NCBI GenBank assembly: GCA_025736915.1 | Contig: CP107049.1 | Coordinates: 124,001 to 188,000, forward strand | Source of the DNA: Acinetobacter nosocomialis | GTDB taxonomy: Bacteria; Pseudomonadota; Gammaproteobacteria; Pseudomonadales; Moraxellaceae | Direction of reading: 5' to 3' | Length of the DNA: 64,000 nt | In this document: piece after piece, positions 17,747-25,560 of the stretch | How the letters are laid out: the number at the start of each line of letters is the position of its first letter | How positions within the stretch are numbered: position 1 is the stretch's first letter | Notes under the pieces: generated by a model | Seen by the model: only the letters and a program-made list of their open reading frames with translations | Databases searched by the model: none | Told to the model about the DNA's origin: nothing | Position numbers and translations under genes: made by a program

Positions 17747-19036
17747 ATGGCTGCATTGATGCTTATAACTTTAGCCGTATCTATAGGTTTAGGTTATAAA
17801 ACCAAAATCAATATTGGATTTTTTGCAATAGCATTTGCCTACCTGATTGGCTGCTTTGGCATGGGACTTAAGCCTTCAGAAGTTATTGAGCTATGGCCTG
17901 TCAAAATTTTCTTTATTATTTTATCCGTTACTTTGTTTTATAACTTTGCTTTGGCAAATGGCGCACTAGAGAAGCTTGCCAGCCATCTTTTATATAAATG
18001 CCGTAAGTTTCCTCAGTTTTTACCTTTAGCGATTTTTTTCGCAGCAACCATTATTGCAGGCTTAGGTGCTGGTTTTTATACAGTACTTGCCTTTATGGCA
18101 CCCATTACACTGCTGCTGTGTAAAAAAACTAATATGAATATGATTATTGGTGGGATGGCTGCAAATTACGGCGCTTTAGCTGGCGCAAATTTTATGACAT
18201 CGCAAAGTGGCATTATTTTCCGAAGCTTAATGGAAAATAATGCCATTAGCTCACAAACAGCTTTTTCATATAGCAGTGGAATTTTTGTCTTAACTTTAAT
18301 TATTCCGATTGCGGTGTTGGGAATTTATACCCTCTGGAATAGAAAAAGTAATTCAATTGTGATTGAAGATCAAAAGCCTGAACCATTCGACAAAAAACAG
18401 AAACAATCCATCTTCCTTATTATTTTAATGATGTCGATTGTTTTAGTTTTTCCAATCTTGCACCTTGTTTTTCCCGATGTAAAAACGATTAGCTTTTTAA
18501 ACTCTAAAATTGATATAGCCTTCCTTGCGATTACCTTCTCGCTCATTAGTTTACTTATGAAACTTGCGGATGAGAAAAAGGTCATTGCACTGGTGCCTTG
18601 GGGAACACTGATCATGATTTGCGGTGTCGGTATGCTCATCGCATTAGGTGTAAAGCTTGGCATTATTACTACCCTTTCTGAATGGTTAGCAAACAATGTT
18701 CCTGTGTGGGTCATTCCCGTACTTTTATGTCTGATCAGTGCCATTATGTCTGTATTTTCAAGCACTCTCGGCGTAGTTGCTCCTACCTTATTCCCAATTG
18801 TTCCAGCACTTGCTCTTACATCTGGGCTAAATCCACTTGTACTGTTTATTTGTATTGTGGTTGGCGCTCAGTCTACAGCGATTTCTCCTTTCTCGTCTGG
18901 CGGTAGCCTCATTATGGCTTCAGCTCCAGCAGATATCGACAAAACCAAATTCTTTAATCAACTGTTATTTAAAGCAATTCCTGTAGGAGTCATTGCTGCT
19001 TTAATCGCTATTTTCGCTTTAAAATTTGTAATGTGA
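17747..19036 (+). CDS. MatC-type dicarboxylate carrier
   Basis: A 429-residue polytopic membrane protein with about 11-12 hydrophobic segments. The N-terminal third resembles the dicarboxylate carrier MatC N-terminal domain, and the overall fold is of the ion transporter (SLC13-like) superfamily. It probably takes up a dicarboxylate or similar organic acid. An AAGGAAGATAAT ribosome site precedes the ATG. It is first in a three-gene operon with the amidohydrolase and an MFS carrier. Family assignment is by recall. Confidence 0.72.
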   Translation: MAALMLITLAVSIGLGYKTKINIGFFAIAFAYLIGCFGMGLKPSEVIELWPVKIFFIILSVTLFYNFALANGALEKLASHLLYKCRKFPQFLPLAIFFAATIIAGLGAGFYTVLAFMAPITLLLCKKTNMNMIIGGMAANYGALAGANFMTSQSGIIFRSLMENNAISSQTAFSYSSGIFVLTLIIPIAVLGIYTLWNRKSNSIVIEDQKPEPFDKKQKQSIFLIILMMSIVLVFPILHLVFPDVKTISFLNSKIDIAFLAITFSLISLLMKLADEKKVIALVPWGTLIMICGVGMLIALGVKLGIITTLSEWLANNVPVWVIPVLLCLISAIMSVFSSTLGVVAPTLFPIVPALALTSGLNPLVLFICIVVGAQSTAISPFSSGGSLIMASAPADIDKTKFFNQLLFKAIPVGVIAALIAIFALKFVM

Positions 19037-19037
19037 G

Positions 19038-19856
19038 ATGAAAATGAACTGTATAGATACACATGCACATGTTTTTTCGACTCAGGACCACAGTATCGAA
19101 ACAGCACGGTACGCACCTGATTACAATGCAACTGTACAAAGTTTTATTTCTCATCTGGATGAACACAATTTCACGCATGGAGTTTTGGTTCAACCCAGCT
19201 TTTTGGGTACCAATAACCAAGCGATGTTAAATGCAATTCAGCAATACCCTAACCGCTTAAAAGGGATCGCCGTTGTTCAACATACAACGACTCTTGATGA
19301 GCTCGCGAATCTCAAGGCACAAGGCATCGTTGGTGTTCGCTTAAATCTATTCGGTCTTAACCCTCCTGCACTAAATACACCTGACTGGCAAAAATTTTTA
19401 CGAAATGTGGAGAGCCTCAACTGGCAAGTTGAATTACACGCACCGCCAAAATATCTGGTTCAGCTTTTACCCCAATTGAATGAATACCACTTCGATGTCG
19501 TAATTGACCATTTTGGCCGGGTTGACCCTGTTAAAGGGATTGAAGATCCGGATTATCAGAAGTTTTTAAGCTTACTTAACGCAAAACAGCACTGGATTAA
19601 AGTGTCCGGTTTCTACCGTTTAGGCACTAGTCCAAAAAACATAAATATAGTCCAACGGGCATATAACATTTTCAAAGAAAAAGGTTTTTTACACAAACTC
19701 ATTTGGGGAAGCGATTGGCCGCATACCCAACATGAATCTTCAATAACTTATGAGGGCGCATTTAAAACTTTTAAACACATCGTGTTTGATAAACACGAGC
19801 AATGTTTAATTTTAAATCAGAACCCGACCGAGCTGTTTGATTTCTCACGTACATAA
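19038..19856 (+). CDS. Amidohydrolase of the 2-pyrone-4,6-dicarboxylate lactonase group
   Basis: A 272-residue TIM-barrel metal-dependent hydrolase. The N-terminal DTHAHVF, the middle ELHAPP and VIDHFGR, and the late LIWGSDWPHT are the metal and catalytic motifs of the LigI-like amidohydrolase family. The family opens lactone rings or cleaves related carboxylates. It begins 1 bp after the transporter stop; Met at 19044 is an alternative start. Being between two carboxylate carriers, it likely acts on the imported compound. Confidence 0.82.
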   Translation: MKMNCIDTHAHVFSTQDHSIETARYAPDYNATVQSFISHLDEHNFTHGVLVQPSFLGTNNQAMLNAIQQYPNRLKGIAVVQHTTTLDELANLKAQGIVGVRLNLFGLNPPALNTPDWQKFLRNVESLNWQVELHAPPKYLVQLLPQLNEYHFDVVIDHFGRVDPVKGIEDPDYQKFLSLLNAKQHWIKVSGFYRLGTSPKNINIVQRAYNIFKEKGFLHKLIWGSDWPHTQHESSITYEGAFKTFKHIVFDKHEQCLILNQNPTELFDFSRT

Positions 19857-19865
19857 GGAGTATGT

Positions 19866-21206
19866 ATGAAAAATGATATATCTATATCGGAAGTAGAAAA
19901 GTCAACGATCCGTAAACTTTCTTTTCGTATTCTTCCTTTCCTCATTCTTTGTTATTTCATCGCTTATATTGATCGGGTGAATATTGGTTTCGCCGCTTTA
20001 ACCATGAACCAAGAAATTGGTTTAACTGCTACCGCCTTTGGTTTCGGTGCGACATTATTCTTTATTGCCTACGTTATATTTGAAATTCCCAGCAACATGG
20101 CAATGGAAAAGCTGGGGGCACGTATCTGGATTGCCAGAATCATGATTACTTGGGGAATTGTGGGTTGCTGTACCGCCTTCATTACCGGCCCCATTTCTTA
20201 TTCGATTTCAAGATTTTTACTCGGCGCTGCCGAAGCTGGTTTTTTCCCGGGCGTACTACTGTATTTAACGCTCTGGTTCCCAAAACGATATATGGCTCGA
20301 ATTGTTGCTGTTTTTATGGTTGCCATTCCTTTATCTAACTTTATCGGTTCACCGTTATCTGCTTTATTATTAGGTTTACATGGTTTACTGGGTTTAAGTG
20401 GATGGCAAGTGCTTTTAATTTTAGAAGCCTTACCCGCGATTCTTCTTGGTTTATTTTGTCTTGTATGGCTGCCTAACACTGCAAATAATGTTAAATGGTT
20501 AAATCAAGAAGAAAAGGAATGGCTATCAAACACCTTAACTTTTGAAAAAAACCAATTGTTAAATTCTGAAAAACAAGACAGTGCTGAGCAGAAAAAGAGT
20601 AAGTTTAAACTTCTTATTACCAATAAATATTTATGGTTCTTCGCAATTATCTATGCAGGAAGTTCAGCAACCAGCAATATTTTATCGTTATGGATGCCTC
20701 AAATACTAAAAGCTTTCCATCTGACTGCCATGGAAACGGGTCTCTTAAATATGATTCCTTTTGGTTTAGCTGCTGCTTTCATGATTGTTTGGGGCGTACA
20801 TGCCGATAAAAGTGGTAATAAGAGCCTTAACACAGCTATTCCATTGTTTGTGACGAGTTTTGGTTTACTCCTTACTCTTTTCACATCATCTTTAACATTG
20901 AGCTTGCTTTTATTCTCACTCGTTTTGATGGGTAACTATGCCATTAAAGGTCCTTTCTGGGCGTTGGTTTCTGAGCGCTTACCACCTACTTTAGTTGCTG
21001 TTGGTATTGCAGCGGTAAATACTATCGCACATGTAGGTACTGGCCTTATGAACTCTATTATGGGCATAGTGAAAGATTACTCAGGGAGCTTCCCTGTGTC
21101 ACTTTTACCACTCTGCATTCTTACCTTTATTGGAGCCATGATTGCGTTGTACTTGGGAAAAAAACCGACTTTACCTAAGGTACAGAAGGTTCAAAATATG
21201 GATTAG
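19866..21206 (+). CDS. MFS transporter, anion:cation symporter family
   Basis: A 446-residue, 12-helix major facilitator. CYFIAYIDRVNIGFAALTMN near the N-terminus is diagnostic of the ACS family, which carries phthalate, tartrate, glucarate or hydroxyphenylacetate with protons. AGG-type ribosome site 9 bp after the amidohydrolase stop. Having two different carboxylate carriers in one operon suggests two related substrates, or uptake and exchange. Confidence 0.88.
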   Translation: MKNDISISEVEKSTIRKLSFRILPFLILCYFIAYIDRVNIGFAALTMNQEIGLTATAFGFGATLFFIAYVIFEIPSNMAMEKLGARIWIARIMITWGIVGCCTAFITGPISYSISRFLLGAAEAGFFPGVLLYLTLWFPKRYMARIVAVFMVAIPLSNFIGSPLSALLLGLHGLLGLSGWQVLLILEALPAILLGLFCLVWLPNTANNVKWLNQEEKEWLSNTLTFEKNQLLNSEKQDSAEQKKSKFKLLITNKYLWFFAIIYAGSSATSNILSLWMPQILKAFHLTAMETGLLNMIPFGLAAAFMIVWGVHADKSGNKSLNTAIPLFVTSFGLLLTLFTSSLTLSLLLFSLVLMGNYAIKGPFWALVSERLPPTLVAVGIAAVNTIAHVGTGLMNSIMGIVKDYSGSFPVSLLPLCILTFIGAMIALYLGKKPTLPKVQKVQNMD

Positions 21207-21221
21207 GTTTTGATATATAAG

Positions 21222-21253
21222 AAAAAAAGACCAATTGGCTGGTCTTTTTTTTA
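21222..21253 (+). terminator. Terminator of the carboxylate operon
   Basis: AAAGACCA, a 6-nt loop, TGGTCTTT and eight or more T. It can also work from the minus strand. Confidence 0.85.
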
Positions 21254-21303
21254 TTTATACATCACTATTTAAAATCACTCATTAAAAAACCCAACGAAGT
21301 AGG

Positions 21304-21519
21304 TCATTTATATTCTATATAATAGCTGTTGCCATCAGAACTATTGAAAACCATATTTAAAGTAGGGTAAATAAATTCACCTCTTAACAAAATATATTCA
21401 ACCTTGGTTCTCTGAAATCTAGATGAATGATTGATTCTATTAGTATTTACCTCTGTATAGTTTGCCTGTGCTCTTGTTTCTTTTCCTTGGTAATCAATAA
21501 TTGTAATGTCTTTTAGCAT
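21304..21519 (-). CDS. Small hypothetical protein (71 aa)
   Basis: Unrecognised. A 71-residue soluble protein, probably mostly beta (TRAQANYTEV, KVEYILLRGEF, FNSSDGNSYYIEYK). A GGAG ribosome site lies 8 bp before the ATG, which supports it as a real gene. It stands alone between the carboxylate operon terminator and an AT-rich gap, at the start of a patch of small unknown genes. Confidence 0.55.
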   Translation of the reverse strand: MLKDITIIDYQGKETRAQANYTEVNTNRINHSSRFQRTKVEYILLRGEFIYPTLNMVFNSSDGNSYYIEYK

Positions 21520-21539
21520 TAATATGCTCCAATTTAATT

Positions 21540-21870
21540 AGACATATTATGCTTAACGAAATTTTTATACTATCAATATTTTGTAGGCAACTAATTTAAA
21601 TTAATTTTTAAAATTTACACATCTATACCTTAAGAAAATTTATATATGTGTGTTTTATGTACCCCTACTTGAAATTGAGATAGCATAATTCCGAATTTTA
21701 AAGGATAAGACTCAACAGGTTATATATAATTGATTTTATTTATGAAATATACAGTCGAAATAAAGTTCATTTCTATGACATATCAACACATATAAGTCTT
21801 AAAACAACCGTAATGTAAAGTGATTTAAAGCGTAGTATGAACTTTCCCTAGTGAAGATAAGAAGATAAAA
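21540..21870. other. AT-rich noncoding stretch
   Basis: About 330 bp with no supportable gene, very AT-rich, presumably holding divergent promoters for the 71-residue and 58-residue small genes. Confidence 0.4.
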
Positions 21871-22047
21871 ATGTCAGGTTTTAAAAGTTTTTCTCAAAAT
21901 ACAACTAACAACGCTAATATCATTAAAGCCCAAATGAATAAGCATTCTGCAACACAACCACCTACCGAAACTCAACCATCAGAAGTTCCTGGCACCGTAA
22001 AAGATCTGCCTGAGAATAATGATCAACCTGATCCTAATAACAAATAA
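21871..22047 (+). CDS. Small Pro/Asn/Gln-rich protein (58 aa)
   Basis: A 58-residue open frame from ATG to TAA. It starts MSGFKSFSQNTTNNANIIKA and has a low-complexity, Pro-, Thr-, Asn- and Asp-rich tail ending DQPDPNNK. No membrane segment; probably disordered. Purine-rich bases (AAGATAAGAAG) precede the start. The codon usage and clean frame look coding, but the function is unknown. Confidence 0.55.
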   Translation: MSGFKSFSQNTTNNANIIKAQMNKHSATQPPTETQPSEVPGTVKDLPENNDQPDPNNK

Positions 22048-22206
22048 TTTCTGATTAACAGTGCCTTGGAAGTTGTTTTGAGGTCCTGCTACTATAAAGA
22101 ATAAATTAGTGCACTGATTTATTATACTATTAACTACTTTTATCAATTTGATTTGTTTAGTTATTTAAGAAATTACAGCCATTCATTCCAGAAAATTGAT
22201 ATGACT

Positions 22207-22233
22207 AGTCTCTCAGATATGAGGGGCTTTTTT
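22207..22233 (+). terminator. Probable terminator
   Basis: GTCTCTC pairs with GAGGGGC (two G-T pairs) and is followed by six T. It lies about 160 bp past the 58-residue gene, the only plus-strand gene upstream. Confidence 0.5.
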
Positions 22234-22271
22234 AATTGTGTTTCAACTTAACCAGTACTTACCCACTCATT

Positions 22272-22294
22272 AAAAAGAGCACCTAAGTGCTCTC
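22272..22294 (-). terminator. Terminator of the 90-residue gene
   Basis: AGAGCAC, a short loop, GTGCTCT, with five T on the minus-strand side. It starts 7 bp past the stop at 22301. Confidence 0.75.
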
Positions 22295-22300
22295 TCATTC

Positions 22301-22573
22301 TTATTGATTTTTGTATAAAGCAAAATTTATTGCCCTATCATATGCCTGTTCCTGTAGCTCCGTATATACATAAAAGTGCTGTTCTACTTTGGTAACAGGG
22401 TTAATAAGTTTCATTGGTTCATAACTATGAGTATTTAAATCATTAGGGTCAACATCAAAAGCTTCTAATTGCTGCTCTCGCCATTCTCCACTTAGTACAC
22501 CACCTACACAAAGCCATTTCGTTGTATTGTCTGACATATCTAATCCATATTTTTGGAGGTGTTCACATACCAT
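22301..22573 (-). CDS. Hypothetical protein (90 aa)
   Basis: Unrecognised 90-residue soluble, acidic protein. Its own terminator follows, and an AAAGG lies about 10 bp before the ATG. The frame stays open a little upstream (IQLKGRRD before the Met) until a TAA in a run of nine A, so a longer ancestral protein broken at the homopolymer is possible. Confidence 0.5.
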   Translation of the reverse strand: MVCEHLQKYGLDMSDNTTKWLCVGGVLSGEWREQQLEAFDVDPNDLNTHSYEPMKLINPVTKVEQHFYVYTELQEQAYDRAINFALYKNQ

Positions 22574-22677
22574 ATCACGCCGACCTTTGAGCTGTATTAT
22601 TTTTTTTTATATCTAAAAAAATCGATCCTCTAATTAGATGACTTCTTCAGCAAAGTAATTCTAAGAACCATAACAAA

Positions 22678-22700
22678 AAGCCCATCTTCCGATGAGCTTT
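22678..22700 (-). terminator. Terminator of the 46-residue gene
   Basis: On the minus strand AAGCTCATC, GGAA, GATGGGCTT (one G-U pair), then TTTTTG. Confidence 0.7.
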
Positions 22701-22726
22701 TATTTAATTAAATTTAAGAATATGCA

Positions 22727-22867
22727 TTAGACTTTAAATTCTGCTAATACAAAGTTTTTTACTATTTCATCAAAAGTTGGTTTCAGAAGAGCTTGCTCGC
22801 TATTTTTTATAGTTTTATACCAATAACTCGCTGCAACTCCCATACTGAACAAAGCTAACAATTTCAT
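22727..22867 (-). CDS. Small protein with a hydrophobic N-terminus (46 aa)
   Basis: A 46-codon frame reading MKLLALFSMGVAASYWYKTI, then a charged tail ending LAEFKV. The first 16 residues could be a membrane anchor or signal. A strong AGGTGAGC ribosome site precedes the ATG and a terminator follows 27 bp after the stop, so this is a good small-gene candidate. Function unknown. Confidence 0.6.
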   Translation of the reverse strand: MKLLALFSMGVAASYWYKTIKNSEQALLKPTFDEIVKNFVLAEFKV

Positions 22868-22974
22868 TGCTCACCTCACTTATTGGGAAGAGTGAAACTT
22901 AAAGTATCATTCGCGTTTGTAGCGTTCCAACTCGTTTTAGCGAGGTTTCTGTATACATTTTAAGCAATGTGTAA

Positions 22975-23003
22975 TAAAAAAAGCCCTTATAATTGTGAGC
23001 TTT
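22975..23003 (-). terminator. Probable minus-strand terminator
   Basis: AAAGCTC pairs with GGGCTTT around a 10-nt loop, then T run. It could end the transcript of the HNH-like gene, 250 bp upstream on that strand. Confidence 0.55.
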
Positions 23004-23096
23004 CTTTTACAACAATAGTTCAATTTATTCATGGTTCGACCGCTATAAGGTATACCTAATATTTACCTTATTCAGGGGCAAGGAAAAACAACCAAA

Positions 23097-23171
23097 ATGA
23101 CAAGAAGCTTTGAAAAAAGACAACAAGGAAATCCTTCATCAATCTTGCCTATAAAAGTACATAAAAATTAA
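23097..23171 (+). CDS. Possible 24-residue peptide
   Basis: An open frame starting MTRSFEKRQQGN with AAGGAAAA 11 bp upstream. Basic and short; there is no other support. Listed only as a candidate. Confidence 0.2.
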   Translation: MTRSFEKRQQGNPSSILPIKVHKN

Positions 23172-23254
23172 GTAAAAGCATTTTTCTATAATCAGAGGTT
23201 CTTTAATATTACAATTTCATCTATTTTCTTAAAGTTTATCTTGTGAAAGAATAT

Positions 23255-24034
23255 TTAACTTAAAAAATTTAATTTTTGTGGATATTTTTCAGCAATTTCC
23301 TTAGTAACTTTTAAAGATCGAAAAACCTCAGGGATACTTAACATGTCTACATAAGGAATATGTAAAATGCTTTTCTTTTTTCGCAGAACACCTATTTCAT
23401 ACAATTCATTTATCTCTTCACATGCTAATTTTATTTCAAAACAATAACCTAAAAACACCATTAAATATGAGACATTTTTACCATTTGATCTAGGTGCAAG
23501 ATTGGTGATAACTCCCTGTATTACATCTTCTGTATAATAATTTCTGGAATCTATCAATTTTGATATTTTCACAGAAAAAAGATTATGGTCTAAAGTTACT
23601 TTTCCTAATATACATTGTTTCAAATATTCTGTGATTTCTGTTGAGAATTCAACTTGTCTAAAAACTTTATGTTGAGAAACAGCTGCTCTCCAAATTATTG
23701 AAATAACGTACATAATTAAGCGATATTGATTAACTGGTGCAATCGTGAAATATTGGAGACGAATCTTATGCTTGACCCCTTTTTGCTTATTTTTTAAGAC
23801 CCAAAGTGCATAATTTTCATATCTAGAATTTAGCAAATTTTCACAATCATTACATAGCATCATTGATGCCCATTGATCTGTTGATCTAATTATTCTTTTA
23901 TTCTCTGGTTCAGTTACTAAGCCATAATGCGTATTACTCCTTTTTAGAAGCTCTCGAAATACTGATTTCCCAATTACATGCGAATTTTTAAGCTCTTTAA
24001 CTTGATCGTATAATTTACATGTTTTATTTTCCAT
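23255..24034 (-). CDS. HNH-like zinc-motif protein, partly degenerate
   Basis: A 259-residue protein. Its start (TCKLYDQVKELKNSHVIGKS, then MLCNDCENLLNSRYENY, residues 5-75) has the layout of HNH-like proteins with a CxxC, SHxIPK and LLCxxCE pattern. The second Cys of the first pair is Tyr here (CKLY), and the Pro of SHIIPK is Gly, so metal binding may be weakened. The rest is unrecognised, Lys- and Ile-rich. Lower GC than neighbours suggests transfer. It may be a nuclease-related defence or mobile-element protein, but that is inference. Confidence 0.5.
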   Translation of the reverse strand: MENKTCKLYDQVKELKNSHVIGKSVFRELLKRSNTHYGLVTEPENKRIIRSTDQWASMMLCNDCENLLNSRYENYALWVLKNKQKGVKHKIRLQYFTIAPVNQYRLIMYVISIIWRAAVSQHKVFRQVEFSTEITEYLKQCILGKVTLDHNLFSVKISKLIDSRNYYTEDVIQGVITNLAPRSNGKNVSYLMVFLGYCFEIKLACEEINELYEIGVLRKKKSILHIPYVDMLSIPEVFRSLKVTKEIAEKYPQKLNFLS

Positions 24035-24215
24035 AAAATATAATTAATAAATTTATTCAGCTGTTAAAATAATATATGTTTATTAAAAAACCACCTAGCT
24101 AATCTAAAAAATTTAACCATAGAATCACTGGTTTTCTTTTATTGAATAACAAGCCTCATGATTTGATAAGCTTTTAAACATATAAGACTTTATAAAACAA
24201 AATAAAGCTTCACGC

Positions 24216-24776
24216 TTAACAGAGTTCTACTCTACTCAAAAACCTCTCCACCACCACATCCCTTTCATCCAAACTATTTGAGCTTAAAATCTGGAACATC
24301 AAACCATCAATTAAGTTTAAAACCATATTGGCATCGGGTTTTAGTGTGCTGTTCTCTAAACTAAAAACCAGATCAAAAACCTCTCGAAGCAGCCATTTTC
24401 TATACTCAATTGCCATTTGGTAGGCCTGAGAGTAAATCTTTTTAATTTCAAAAATAGCTTTAAGCAATAGATAGTACAGACTATTAAAATTGACATGTAA
24501 AACAATAATCTCTTTGATTTTATCGCTTGAGGTTCGGTAACGGCTTGAGTAAATAATTGCCAGCACTTCTTCTTTCAGGCGGCTTTTTTGAAAATAGATG
24601 CACCTTTCAATAAGCTGCTCTTTTGAGTGAAAGTAGTTGTAAAAAGTAGCTTTAGGAATTTTGGATTCTTTGGCAATTAAGTCCACGCCCGTATTGTGAA
24701 ATCCATAGAGATTGAACAGCTCTATTGCAGTATGAATAACCTGTAATTTTTTGGAAGATGTTTCTAAAGTTGGCAT
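24216..24776 (-). CDS. TetR-family regulator
   Basis: A 186-residue TetR regulator from the Met at 24776 (MPTLETSSKKLQVIHTAIEL). The longer frame to 24884 adds 36 residues unlike any TetR and runs through a hairpin, so I rejected it. The helix-turn-helix is NTGVDLIAKESKIPKATFYN, then YFHSKEQLI. No divergent partner gene is obvious; the target is unknown. Confidence 0.82.
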   Translation of the reverse strand: MPTLETSSKKLQVIHTAIELFNLYGFHNTGVDLIAKESKIPKATFYNYFHSKEQLIERCIYFQKSRLKEEVLAIIYSSRYRTSSDKIKEIIVLHVNFNSLYYLLLKAIFEIKKIYSQAYQMAIEYRKWLLREVFDLVFSLENSTLKPDANMVLNLIDGLMFQILSSNSLDERDVVVERFLSRVELC

Positions 24777-24814
24777 AGTTTTACCGTTATAAATTCTTGT
24801 TGTTTCAAAAGAGA

Positions 24815-24855
24815 TAAAAAAGCCTGTGCCTTCTCTGGGAGAAAAAAAGGCACAG
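24815..24855 (-). terminator. Minus-strand terminator just upstream of the TetR gene
   Basis: On the minus strand CTGTGCC pairs with GGCACAG around a 18-nt loop (with a nested CTC/GAG), followed by GCTTTTTT. It would end a transcript coming from 24.86-25.0 kb or act as an attenuator in the TetR leader. No protein gene is visible upstream of it on that strand. Confidence 0.6.
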
Positions 24856-25011
24856 CAAAGCCGTAAAGACTGTGCATGGCACATCTCAAGTTTTATTGTT
24901 GCTAAGTTTTAGTCGTGACGAATTAAAGCCTGAAAAGCCTATAGCTCATCAAAGCTTTAAATTGATTTAAGTTGTGTCGAGATTGATTTTGACAGTGACT
25001 GCCAATAATTT

Positions 25012-25263
25012 ATGAATGTGCATAGCCAACTCCTTCTTTTGGGAGTTCTGCCGAAACATTATAAATTATGGTGGCAGAACGGAAGCAGGTTGACGGACTG
25101 GTTCAACTCCAGCACACTCGAAAGTGTCCCACTCCCGTCCTACCGCTACGGGAGGGAACGAGATGTGCACACAAAACTATTCCTCAGAAGAAATAATCCT
25201 GATGTGGTTGAATTACGGTCCGTCAAAACCGACTGGCAATGTAGGCCAGCCCGCAAATGGTAA
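25012..25263 (+). CDS. Doubtful 83-residue ORF over structured RNA
   Basis: An open frame starting MNVHSQLLLLGVLPKHYKLW and ending KTDWQCRPARKW. It resembles the short Ash/Icd-like frames seen over C4-type RNAs of P4-like phages, and no ribosome site is clear. The frame may be a by-product of conserved RNA structure. I list it for completeness; a real protein is not established. Confidence 0.3.
   Translation: MNVHSQLLLLGVLPKHYKLWWQNGSRLTDWFNSSTLESVPLPSYRYGRERDVHTKLFLRRNNPDVVELRSVKTDWQCRPARKW
25026..25256 (+). ncRNA. Candidate structured RNA, possibly C4-like
   Basis: A GC-richer island with successive hairpins: AACTCC/GGAGTT (25028-25047), GTTCTGCC/GGCAGAAC (25045-25080, overlapping the first so they compete), CTGG/CCAG (25098-25112), ACACT/AGTGT with a CGAA loop (25114-25127), CTCCCGT/ACGGGAG (25132-25154) and CTGG/CCAG (25233-25249). 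Phage C4 antisense RNA is the family I consider most likely, by recall only. Strand is inferred from the ORF. Confidence 0.4.
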
Positions 25264-25379
25264 TCTTCAAAAATTAAGGTGTCAATGTGAAATTGGCTAG
25301 AAATTATTTAATTAATTATTGTTTTTCATTTAATTACACAATTAAGAAAAAACTTAAGTAAAAATAAACAGAAGTAGAA

Positions 25380-25469
25380 ATGGTAGAAGAAGCAGTAACA
25401 GCAATTCAATCAAAGTTACGCTATACATCAGGAAAAAATCTGATCGGGTCAACTTACTTTGCATATTAA
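25380..25469 (+). CDS. Possible 29-residue peptide
   Basis: A frame beginning MVEEAVTAIQSKLRYTSGKN with a weak AGAAG upstream. The amino-acid make-up looks protein-like and could be a remnant of a longer gene. Nothing else supports it. The rest of 25264-25496 is AT-rich noncoding. Confidence 0.2.
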   Translation: MVEEAVTAIQSKLRYTSGKNLIGSTYFAY

Positions 25470-25496
25470 TGATAGGAAACCTATTTATTAAAATAT

Positions 25497-25534
25497 ACAA
25501 AAGGCCTAAATCCGAACAATTTAAGCCTTTTTGC
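25497..25534 (-). terminator. Terminator of the NAD(P)H-binding oxidoreductase gene
   Basis: AAAGGCTTAAA pairs with TTTAGGCCTTT (one G-U pair on the minus strand), then TTTT. 27 bp past the stop at 25561. Confidence 0.7.
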
Positions 25535-25560
25535 TTTTAGATAAGAACTATAGCGTTAAC

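Noticed and set aside
21541..21563. dif-like sequence (TATTATGCTTAACGAAAT)
   Set aside because: It shares only part of one Xer half-site and lacks the second arm.
22600..22615. Run of nine A/T as a frameshift in the 90-residue gene
   Set aside because: An upstream in-frame extension is only a few codons before a stop; there is no clear homologous sequence beyond the run, so I kept it as a comment.
24777..24884. N-terminal extension of the TetR protein
   Set aside because: It is unlike TetR proteins and runs through a terminator-like hairpin; Met 24776 is better.
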